From: Labyrinthula sp. Ha
Taxonomy: Eukaryota; Sar; Bigyra; Labyrinthulida; Labyrinthulaceae
Reading direction: 5' to 3'
Length of the DNA: 64,000 nucleotides
Assembly: GCA_015227615.1 (NCBI GenBank)
Contig: JAALGZ010000010.1
Location: forward strand, 434,001 to 498,000
The position numbers and the translations under genes were made by a program. Under the pieces are notes generated by a model. It saw only the letters and a list, made by a program, of their open reading frames with translations, was not told the DNA's origin and did not search any database. Positions 1 through 10,520 of this stretch are shown here, piece by piece (within the stretch, counting starts at the first letter, position 1; each line of letters opens with the position of its first letter).

Positions 1-316
1 ACTGAAAATTGATACTTTACTTGAGAAAATGTCTTTTATCTTTTTCTTTGGTTGAGGTTATTTTATATTGTAGTAATGTAATATTGAGGTAAGCTGTTTA
101 GTAAATAATAGTGATGAAGTGGTTTGAAGTAAAATACAGTGAAATTGAACGGAAAAGGAATACAGATGTAGTGGTCCTGGGAGTAGAAAGGAGGATAGAT
201 ATAGATTTTTGAGTGGTTGTAGTTTTTCAGAGTAAGTAGACGTAATAGTAGAAAAGTTAAGAAGTTAAGAATAAGAAGTTTTAGAAGAATTTTAACAAGA
301 AGTTAAGTAATAAGCA

Positions 317-2787
317 TTGAGTTTTAGGAAAGTACTCAATAACTTATCCCCAACATCTGCTCTTCCTATTCTTCAACAACTACAAGCTTTTGAGAAATCT
401 CAAAACAAAACCCTTCAAAAAGAGTTTTGCTGGTCGCTAAATTTTTCTTCAGATTTTATTCTTTTTCTTTGGTATCAAGGATGGTTTATAATAACTTCTC
501 CTTTACAAGAAGATTTTTTTATCCTGCTTCCTAAGCTTCATACTCAACGCTGTGTTCTTCAATTAGATAATAATTATAATCATATTCCAAAAAATATAAG
601 AAAAAATTTTTTAGATATTCACTTAAAATAAACGAAAACTTTTCGCTTTGCATGAATAAAATTGTCGAACAGCATGGACACAACTGGCTCTGTCCGCAAC
701 TAATATCTTCTTTCCAAACTATTAATGTATCAGACTCTTCAAAATGCATTTTGATATCTGTTGAACTTTGGGATGATCAAGAATTTGTTGCTGGTGAAAT
801 TGGATTCTGCACTGGTACAATTTATACTTCGTTGACAGGTTTTGCTAAGAAATCTTCAAAAAGTTATGGTTCTATTCAATTGTATTCTCTCAAACACCTT
901 CTTCTTATATCTGGTTTTAAGCTTTGGGATCTTGGTATGTCTCTTGAATATAAAAAAGATCTTGGTGCTGTTTTATTTTCTAGAAATAATTTTCTCTCTC
1001 TGTTTAAACGGTTAAGAAATGAGAATAAAGTATATCCACGTTTTTTAACCGTTGCAAAAGAAAACATTAATTGTAAAGAAATATTTGAATATGAAAGAGA
1101 AAAAAAAGTATTGGAGAGAAAAGAAAGTAGTAAAAATACAATGAAATATAGGCGGAAAGTGGAGAGAAAAGAGAAGTATTCTGTTACAAGTGCAGAAATT
1201 TTTGAAACAAGTGGGTTGGAAGAAGTTAGTACAAGTTGTGACTCACCAGATGCTGAGCTTTCATTATTGTTGAACCAAATTTTAAATCAAATATTAACTT
1301 CGGAAGGTCATAATATTGAAAATATCCATATCGAGTTCTTTGCGTGTTTTGGACGAAACACAAGCAGAAGAAGTGTGTTTTCAAGGTTTGATTATTTTAG
1401 TCCCGGACTGCTTCAAATTAATCTCTCTTCAGAAATGAGAAAGCGAATTGAAATCTCTCTACGGAAGGAGCTTGAGAAAATATCATGTATAAGGCAATTC
1501 GCATTTATTAACGGTTTCTTGAATGTTAAGCTATCGAGTGAGTTCTTGGACTGTTTTACAAATGGTGTTGACTTAGAAACAGCCTTGATAGAAAGCGCAG
1601 AGTCTGGATATATATGGTAAGATTATTTTGGACCAAATCTCGCAAAAGAACTTCACGTAGGTCATTTACGTTCTGCTTTGCTAGGTGATTTTGTTTACAA
1701 AGGATATAAACTGTTGTTTCCAAATAAGGAAATACGTTCTATTTCTCATGTTGGTGATTTTGGACAACAATATGGAAGGTTACTTGAACTAATTTTAAAT
1801 ACGAGTTCATATCCTACAGAAATATTGGATTTAAGAAATACACTGTATAGAAAGATATCAAAAACTAGTCCAGCTCTTCCAAAAAATTTATCACCAGAGG
1901 AGCTAAATGAAAAAATGAAAGCTTTGAGCTCTTTGTATAGGTATGCCTCTAGTTTGGAACCACAAGAAGCGTTTGATGATAGAAATTCTGCGTTGCACCA
2001 GTCAAAATCACCTGAAATAGATCACTGGAAATACTTGACTGAGCTTAGTAAACTATATTTGACAGGAATCTCCGCAGCCTTGAGGATCGAAGAACAGCTA
2101 ATTCAAGGTGAATCTTCTTACGCGCTGAATGGAATTGTAGATGAAGTGTTGTCTGAGTTAAAGAAGAAATCCCTTTTACAATCTCGAAGAAAAAAGTTAG
2201 GTATAACTTTCAAAAAAAACTTCAAAGTGTTGCAAAGAGAAAATGGAACATTCACTTATGCTTTGTTTGACTTGGCAGCTCTATATACACGTATTAGAAA
2301 ACAAGGAAGAGTGATGTACTTTACAGATCTCTCACAGAAGCGGCACTTTGAGTTTGTTTTCTATGTAGGTAGAAAAGCCAGATGGATTAAGAATGATGAG
2401 TTTGATTGCCAGCATTTTTCCTTTGGACATTATCTTGATTCAAGAAAACAAAAACTTAAATCTCGAACTATGCAAGGTAGTTTCTTAATGAGTGATGTTC
2501 TTGATCATGTTGGCATTGAAACCATCAGGTGGAATGAGTTCAGTCGAAATTCCAACAAAAGTTTTTCATTTTCATATGATAAGTTTACTCGAAAGAACTT
2601 TACACATACCCAAGTGAGATTTAATTCAAATATTGTTTTATTTGAGTTCAAGAAAGTTTTGTCGATAGCTGTAAAGAATTCTCAACCATCTCTCTTGATT
2701 AAGTTTTATGCAAGTTTAGGCTCAGATACAAATGTGACAATTCAATTCATCAAGAGAACAATAGAATATCTCTTGAAGCTCAAATAG
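317..2787 (+). CDS. ATEL1/L-F-transferase-like domain fused to arginyl-tRNA synthetase-like domain, interrupted (possible pseudogene)
   Basis: The first part (about 317-1050) matches the eukaryotic branch of leucyl/phenylalanyl-tRNA-protein transferases: LLPKLHTQRCVL, EQHGHNWLCPQL, SVELWDDQEFVAGEIGF, YTSLTGF and LWDLGMSLEYKKDLGA appear in family order. A charged linker follows. From about 1240 an ArgRS fold begins: N-terminal tRNA-binding domain, class-I HIGH signature as HVGH (1654-1665, inside GPNLAKELHVGHLRSALLGD), DFGQQYG, YALFDLAA, and a KMSKS-equivalent KLKSRT near 2455-2475. Synthetases charge tRNA-Arg; Plasmodium ATEL1 is known to put Arg on protein N-termini, so the fusion would couple supply and use (inference). 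Two interruptions: the frame changes near 620-640, and an in-frame TAA stands at 1618-1620 just before the HIGH motif, where no intron fits. There is no ATG at the 5' end of the first frame (it opens after a stop at 311), so the start is unresolved. Catalytic motifs are diverged. It may be a decaying gene, a recoded one, or carry sequence errors. Confidence 0.72.
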
Positions 2788-3015
2788 TTTTACTTGATAT
2801 TAATATTTTTGCCAAGCTCTGCATTAAATACAATTTTGTGTTCATGCTGCTCATATCAAAGTGTTTCCAATAATTTTACAAGAAACATGCTTGAGCAGAA
2901 CCTATTTTTTGCAGTATTATGTAGTTCATGCTCTGCTGGTGGGCAAATAGCTTGAAATAAAAGAAAATATATAATTCAAACCTTAGACCATATATCTATT
3001 CTTAGATATTCATTC

Positions 3016-3555
3016 TCAGTGCTGAGTAGCTACTGCTGCCAATACTGCAGTAATCATGGCAATTAAACCCAACCCCTGTCCAACACCAGAGTTAACCTCT
3101 TCAAACGCAATTTCCAACCCATCACACTCTTGAACAACGTCCTCACTATCACAAATGAACTGTTCTAAGTTGGCCTCGAAGATAACAAGTGCACCAGGTT
3201 CAAAATAATCACAGCTTTTTACACTAGAACATGCTCCATTACAAGTAAATAAACGATGCAAGTTCTCATTTACCCCCTCAACACAAAAGGTTTCCTTGTC
3301 AAGTATAGTATTGAAGATTCCTAAAAGTTGGGGAACAGGAATAAGAGTAAAGTTGACTTGGGCAGTTTCTATGATCTGGTTTTGTAGATCCTCTTCAAGT
3401 CCTTCGAAGATTTCGTTAACCACTTCAACTAAGGGCGATTGACAATCTTCAACACATTCCGCAAGGTCGAGGAGAAAACTTCTTTTACTCTCCTTTTCCG
3501 CAGATATGGAAAGAAAGAAGTTTAAAAGCATAAAAACATCTAGAAACATTTTCAT
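3016..3555 (-). CDS. Small secreted eight-cysteine protein, family member 1
   Basis: A 179-aa protein. I chose the ATG at 3555 (MKMFLDVFMLLNFFLSISA) rather than the one at 3621 because it starts a signal peptide directly, and the paralogues at 46283, 48281 and 62150 also begin MK plus hydrophobic core. The mature part is acidic and has eight cysteines in the same order as the paralogues: CVEDC, one single Cys, CNGAC, then three single Cys, the last in CDGLE. The last 20 or so residues are hydrophobic and end TQH, which suits a GPI-anchor signal or a tail anchor. No known domain is recognised. The function is unknown; a surface or secreted role is inferred from the leader and cysteines. Confidence 0.75.
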   Translation of the reverse strand: MKMFLDVFMLLNFFLSISAEKESKRSFLLDLAECVEDCQSPLVEVVNEIFEGLEEDLQNQIIETAQVNFTLIPVPQLLGIFNTILDKETFCVEGVNENLHRLFTCNGACSSVKSCDYFEPGALVIFEANLEQFICDSEDVVQECDGLEIAFEEVNSGVGQGLGLIAMITAVLAAVATQH

Positions 3556-6119
3556 TTTTTGTGTTTTGTTATTTGGTTTTAGTACAGTTAGAGAAAAACT
3601 GTCAACAGCAAACCGAAACAAAATATAGTTCTAGTTTTACAAAACAAGTATGTCTTTACCAATAAAGGTGTTTGACGCTAACAAAAACTGCAGCTACTGA
3701 ATTAATAATTATGAAAAGTAAACAAATATTTAATATTTACATCAACTAAGCTGAACTTAGTCAAGTGCACAAAGTTATTTTTCTTCGAACTCAGTTTTGG
3801 TTCCCGGAATTTTGGAACACTTAATAGGACAAGTAAATAAATAGGAAATACACAAATTAGTTTAAAGAAAGAGCAGTTTCACTTCTACAGTAAAATATTT
3901 TATATTACTAGAACTTAATTTGTTTTAAAAAAAGTTATTTGTAACCTATAGGGTGGGAATTATAATAGTTGCAGTTTCTATTCTCTTCAGCAGATTTTTT
4001 CGGGAAAATGGAATTCGGTTCTTAATTCCCGTAAAATAATTTTGGGATTTTTGATACCGACTCTAATCGGTTCATCAATTTTCTTCAGATATACATAAGT
4101 ATTTGATTTAGTAATGGAATATTATATAAAAAAAATATCAGAATTACTTGATTAAATCTTTACATTATTGGATTACTTGATAATTAATTTTTATAATTGA
4201 TGCTGAGTTAGTTTAGGTAACTTGGAAAAGTATTTTAATATAGTGTTTATATTGATATTAGGTTTTAAGTTAGACAAATGTATTTATTATTATCTTCAAA
4301 GACATTTACATTGTATTAAATTTTGGAGCTCTCTTTTAAGCATTAACATGCCTTACATGTCAATAATGTGAGCAATTACTATTCATTTCTTAAGCTACAA
4401 TGACATCTAACTTTACCGAGTAAAGGGGACAGGTATCGTCGTAGTATAAATTCCTTTAGGATGCTTTTTTGGGTTTAATTCTAAGGAAATAGTTACCACA
4501 AGCTTTCCAATTTAATATTGAGCCATCAAAGTTCAAAGCTAGACCAAATGTTGATATAATTTCTTCAACCAATTTTTTTGTATGCTCAAGTCTTAAACGC
4601 CTGTTAATCGATAAATTATATTTGCTGTATTATTTACCAGAATATTGTGAAAATATTTGAAGATTAATCCCTGACATATGTAGAACTAGCTCCAGCAAGA
4701 TTATTACCTAGCAATTAGAATACTGGTTCATAGGGTTAGAGATTAACACAAAATAAGAAACACAAAAATTGCTTTTTATTAAGCAGCAATATATTTTTTG
4801 ATCTGGAAAAAGCATTTTAAAATTAAATTTTATTAGAGTTTTTATAAAATATTCTATGAAGAACATGCACATAGTCTTAATTAATCATTCATTAATATTG
4901 AATGTTGAAAAGTTTCAATTAAAGAAATTTAGATTGAGAAATTAAAACTTTATTCTTCCACTTAATTTTCATTCTATTTAGCTAGATTTCCAATGAAAAA
5001 AAATCTGAATGAAACAAAATATGAAACCAACCAAAACTAGCTGTGGGGAATCAGATACATTAACTTCTTTGGGTTCTCATCGATTAAAAATTTGTTTCCA
5101 AGTAATAAATCCATTTTGTCTTTCACTAACCTGTTTCAGAAAAAAATTGAAAAAAAAATAACTAAATATAGAAATACTCTACCTTTAGTTCCATACAATA
5201 CGTACTATTAGTGTCTATTGGTAAATATAAGAGGCAACGCAGCTATGCATAGATACCCTAAAGAAAACATATGTAATATATTCAGAATCTCAAAGTATGT
5301 AATATCACGACAAGAATCATCCTCTCTGCAAAAAGTAAAACTTAAGCTAGTACTAGATCCTTGGCAAAAAGAAATTAATTTTTGGAATCAATGAATTTAT
5401 GGAGGGAAAATGCTTGAAACGAATAACTAGACAAATTGGGAGAAGTGGAGGGTATTACAATCCTGCTCTTACATTGTATCTGTTATTTTTCTTTAAAAAG
5501 GAAATTTCTCTGTAAATAGCCTGGTCGATAAATTCTAAACTTAATTTTCAAGGCTGTATTAACCTTTTTAGAATTGCAAATAAGTTCAATAAGTAAAAAC
5601 TAGTTCCTTGTATGTTCCCTATATCAAACGCTGTCGATGATAATTCCGCGAATCAAATAATGATCACTTATAGAAATAACAATTAAAATTCAGGCACACT
5701 GCTACTACCTCTAATTGTACAGGTGACATGCAATTCTTAAAATAGTTATCTGCTTGTAATGAGTGATAAGGCAATGCAATACTTCAAGCTGAATTAAAGA
5801 TACTAAGAAAAACCTAGACGCTTTAAAACAAGCTAGTTACACTCTTAGGGTGTTTATCGGCATACTGTTACTAATACAAGGTTATTTATACATCCAAATA
5901 AGTTCTCTCTTCTGTAATAACCATTTGATTCTTTAATTGTCCTTTCTCAAGGAAACTTGCTTATGTTCAGTCTTTTTTATCTTACTTCTAAGCTTACAAG
6001 TAATGATACTATTTTGTTAATGTTTTTTCTTTGATATTATCATAATATTGGTTATGTGTTAGCTTCCCAAAATAATTACTTCATATTTATTTTTTTCGAT
6101 TGATATTAACATGTTAAGG
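3556..6119. other. Gene-poor AT-rich DNA
   Basis: About 2.5 kb of AT-rich sequence without a long open frame on either strand, RNA gene or repeat that I can recognise. The first part upstream of 3555 should hold the promoter of the cysteine-rich gene. Confidence 0.5.
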
Positions 6120-8290
6120 AACAACAGAGTGAATTTACATTCATCACAAGAGGATCTATTTTTTAGAGACTAGCCTTAAGAAGACCACTCTTCTACTAAG
6201 AGGCAACTCCCTTCAGGGTCATTTAGGCCAAATTAAAAAAATGATCCAAATCAAAAAGAAAGCAAACAACCTAAAAGCCTAAGAACAAGACCTCCAACAA
6301 TAAATCCAAGCGTCTCCACTCGATGAGTGAACCCTATGGAGTGCTACCAAACCAGAATCTATATTAGGAATATTTCAGAACCTTGTTGCAAACAGATATA
6401 AGGAGAAAGGCGCTTTGTTCTAAAAGTATTTTAAGTGAGAAATTAAGAGAATCTTCGGTTTGGTTAAAAGGATGCTGAGTAGATGCAGTGTATGATGTGT
6501 TTCTTCAAGCAGGTGTAATTTTGGGTCAAACATTAAGTATGAACTAGCTCTTGGTAAATAAATCTTCTGAATCAAGAACGTAGAACAAGTATTATAGATT
6601 TAAAACTAGATCAGGAAAAGATAAGGTTTCGCTCAAACTTAAACGAAGATATGTTGAAGATGCTAAAGCACCTATATGTAGCTCAAAGTTTATTAACAAG
6701 CAATGAAGCTGCACTATGCTGCTAGTTTTTAGGTGAGGATTGAAAAAAATATTTAATTCAAACTGAACTAAGTAGATGTGAAAACTGGAAAAATAAGAAG
6801 ACAAAAAACCACAGATTTTAATTAATACATGTAAAAATATCTTTAAAATGGAACAAAGACTGATATTTAATTTGGAAAAAAAAGACCGGTGAATGACTGG
6901 GAATAATTTACTAAGTTTCCAAGTTAAACCACAAGAACAACTAGCTGATCTGTACCCTGAACCAGTACAGATCGACAGAGCCCATGAGTTTTCGAGGTAT
7001 ATCTTCGTGTCGATATTTCCTGTGGGTATTAACTGTTTCATAAATACAGTCAAATTAGATTGCAGTCTCATACAAACCTAGAATATTTTGGATGTGAAAA
7101 GAGGTTTCACTGACCTTGGACTGAAGAAGATGAAGGTGTTTATGTCCTATGGGTCACTAGCTCTGGTGAAATCAGCCCAAGATCTTGGAGCGATCCAGGT
7201 TCGCTGTGCCGAATACTTTTCATCCTGATTTGCGCCTGGGGCTAAAGGACTTTGCGGTGTTTATTTCAAAAGTTTCATGTATTCTCTTAACAATTTGGTG
7301 TGTAAAGATTTGGTTTGTAAGAATCGATTTGATGACGAGATGAATAAGATGAAGGGAGGGAGCTTCAACAGAATAAGCAGCAAACATACTTAAGAAATAT
7401 TAAGGAAAGTAGAAGCTCCATGTATTTGACACTTGCTTAGATTTTTTTACGTTTGGATATGTTTCAATCCAGGGTATTAAATAGTTTGACTCTAAGTTAA
7501 AAGAAAGAGATAAGCTCTCCCTGAAACAGAAGGGTTGGACCCTTGATAAGATGGCCATCTACTATGACAAAAAAATCCGAGACTGTAGAAGGTCAGTTTT
7601 GAAAAAAAAAACTTGTCATTTATGGATCTAATGTTGCAGAGGATATTTGTGAAATGTTGAAAGTGGAGTTGAAGAAGGTCCATGACTGCTTCATCAAATT
7701 GGATCGCGGGAACAAAACCTACTTGGTAGTGGAGAAGGTAAACCGTGAGTCAAGAATTTTTTAGTTGCTTATTGAAAGAGGTGATGACACCATCATTCCG
7801 CGTTGTACATGCGCTTGCTGGACAAACTTCAACCTCGAGTGCAGGAATTTCGCTCATGTTTGCATTAAGTTGTAAATCCAATATATTCAGAAGATACATT
7901 TATTTCCTAGGTGGCATTTTGATAACCATCCCTTGTTCATCGTTGCAATGAAAGAGTTGGGAAGAGCTGAGTCATCAGAAGATGATGCTCTAAACTTCAA
8001 CGTTAAGGTGGTTGGCTTCAAGAATCTTTTAGTCCCCAAGAAGTCAGGCATCAGGTACTCGATGTTGCAATCTGCCTGCAAGATGCCACGTGAAAAAGCT
8101 CAGTATAGCGCTGATGAAGAATGGAGAAAAGCGTACGCTGCTGTTATACGTGTGACAGACACCTTCAGACAGAATGCCGATGGAAACTTTTCCAATGGGG
8201 ACATGTCCCTTTCCCAACACTCTAGGTTGACGAACCTGCCTCTAGGCAAAACAGAGGAGGAAAGGAACTGCTGTAAGGAGTCAAAGTAAA
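6120..8290 (+). pseudogene. Decayed Mutator-like (MULE) transposase
   Basis: A run of coding-like sequence on the plus strand with many stops. The core near 7085-7260 reads LALVKSAQDLGAIQVRCAEY, which fits the MULE transposase block with its C-x(2)-H region. Near 7780-7860 a CTC...C.NFAHVC pattern resembles a SWIM zinc finger, which in these enzymes follows the catalytic domain. The last open part (7933-8289, about 118 codons) would be the C-terminal tail. The 5' portion (6120-6480) is less certain and could be a different element: its frame at 6241-6430 is coding-like but has stops where Gln or Ser codons would suit. MULE enzymes cut and paste DNA by a DDE mechanism. No terminal inverted repeats or target duplication were found, so the limits are those of the coding traces only. 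It is clearly inactive. Confidence 0.45.
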
Positions 8291-10520
8291 CTCAATGTTA
8301 ACAGCTAAGTAGATTTTCTCATAATACTGCTCTACTTATATTCTACATCGGAAGCTTTCCGAATGTACTTACACCCTTGGCCCTCAGGATCCTTCCTTGC
8401 TTAAGCAACAACTTTCACTATCGAAGAGTTTTTCAAGCGTAATCACTTCCATTTAAATCCCTTAACCCAGCCATCATCCCAAAGACTCACTGCCTTAACC
8501 CTAATCCTTGTTCTCCGAAACATGCTTCACCGTTCTAATCCCCATCCTTTTTTGTTCTAAAGTATAAAAACATAAACAGTAAATTCCTTGTTGGGTTCTA
8601 AATATTCTTGATGGGATATTTCTTTTGTTTTTTGTTTCATATTAATCGGCAAAGGTTAGCTTTTCTCCGAAAAATTCAACCCTTGCCCCATATGCCTCTT
8701 CAATGTTAATGAACACACCCCCTCATGTTTGTATGAATAAATAAAGTTGCACAGCTGTGTCCTATTCGGTTGCTTTCAAAGAATGAGCTTCCATGCACCA
8801 AAGCAACATTTTTCTGTTATCTTTTTCTTTGCTTGAATACGTAAAATATACTCCGCTCAGTGTTTCTGTAAATGATATAAACAAATTCTATTACTTTTGT
8901 GTAACTGCACAACACAATTACTTCAGTTATTGATTTAAGTTTTTTGGCTTGTTTTTTTTTCTACTTTTTGGTTAATTGGATTATCCGATGAGATAATTCA
9001 TCTAATCAAATTAAGTGGCTTTTGGAAGGCTAACCTCGATGAAAGCTATTCCCATGAGCAGGAAGACCCAGTTTTGTGTTCAATTTGTTGCGTTTGGGGT
9101 TTCATTTGCACCAAATTATGTACTTGTATGCTCAGGAATTGGTCGGACTTAATGTGATGATCTAGCTCTTGTTATCTTTTATTTTCCTAATTAGTGATTT
9201 GTTGGATTCTTAACTATGGCCTTAAACGAAATAGTGATGACGAATCCAATCTACCAATCATATTACCCTATTTATATCTATTCTATTATCATACTCGACC
9301 AACATAGAGATACGATATACCGGACTACTATTCCTATGGCTCCCTATATCCTAACGGTACACACTATAGTTAAGTGGATATCATTTTGGTCTTTAAAATA
9401 GTTTGAAAGTGGTTTTCTTCAAGAGTTTAGTGAAACAACTCTCACATCTGCGACAGGTTACCTGATTTGTTGAACTGATGCAGCAATGCTTCTCAAAACG
9501 CCGTAATGCGTACCATAAGCTATTCTTCCTTCTGCAGTTCTTTAGAATTCATCAGTAAGGAGTACAACTGTGATTTAATCAATCATCCTTGTTTGGTTAA
9601 GTAACTACAAGAAAAACATTCAGACAAGAGAGTAAGAGTTAAAATCTGTCATTGGCATTAAGCTCAGAGCTGTTTATAGGTAAAACATTAATCCAATTTT
9701 GTACAAGAGAACACAACTATCAAAACAAAATACCCAAAAAGAAATGGATTCTTAAGAAATTTTGAGAGCACCAAAAATTAATTCAAGGAAATAATATGAG
9801 TCTTGACCGGGCTTTTAGCAAATTTCAAAATTGTAGCTGAAACTAACAGCTTGAAAAAAACTAAGCCTGAACCAAATCAAGAAACATAAGTAAAACTTTT
9901 TATTTACGTCAGATGAGCTTAAATATTGTATTTTTTCTCAACTTCATATTAACTGAAAAAAGGGAATTTAGGAAGCATCTTGGGGCTTGAATCTTTTTAT
10001 TTCCATGGATTCTCTGATCTTGTTCTTTATTTGTCCTATTCTTAAGAATATGTATTACATTTATTGTGTTAGATCGACATAGTGTTAAGAAAACCCGTAC
10101 CGGGAAGGTTGTCTTATGTTTTCAGGTATTATATAGCTTTTTCTTAAATTTTAACTCATTATTTTTCTCTTTTCAATTCCAGGGGTAATGATCAAGGCAA
10201 ACTTGTTTAGTACAATGACTAAGACTAGTGTTAATTTCTCTGTGCATTAACAAAAGTTTATAAGTTCCTTACAGAAAACATTGCTATCATATAAGATAAA
10301 ACAATCACAACAAAAGCAGAATAAGATAAAATATTTTATATTGTAAAATGTTTTTATATTTAGGAATTTTTGTTTTGGAATAATATGGAATAAAAATCAG
10401 ATCGATTGAATATTTTTCATAAAAAAACATTTTTGAAACGAGATTCTCATTAATTCCCGAAAAAAATATATTTCTCGAATTTCAAATAAAAAAAACTAAA
10501 TTAAACAAAAAACGTAAAAA
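8291..10520. other. Gene-poor DNA upstream of the Roc-COR gene
   Basis: Contains only short open frames. One with an ATG at 9216-9401 (61 codons, rich in Ile, Tyr and Thr) has no recognisable feature and is probably chance. The first 500 bp are somewhat richer in C on the plus strand and may be the 3' remainder of the decayed transposon. The last 200 bp before 10521 are very AT-rich and should include the promoter of the next gene. Confidence 0.45.

Noticed and set aside
1576-1665. GTAAGA...CACGTAG (1617-1660) as a 44-nt intron that would remove the TAA in the fusion gene
   Set aside because: It would delete the conserved block around HVGH and change the frame, and its length is outside the 28-31 nt seen elsewhere.
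8500-8530. Telomere-like CCCTAA string
   Set aside because: A single occurrence, with no tandem array.
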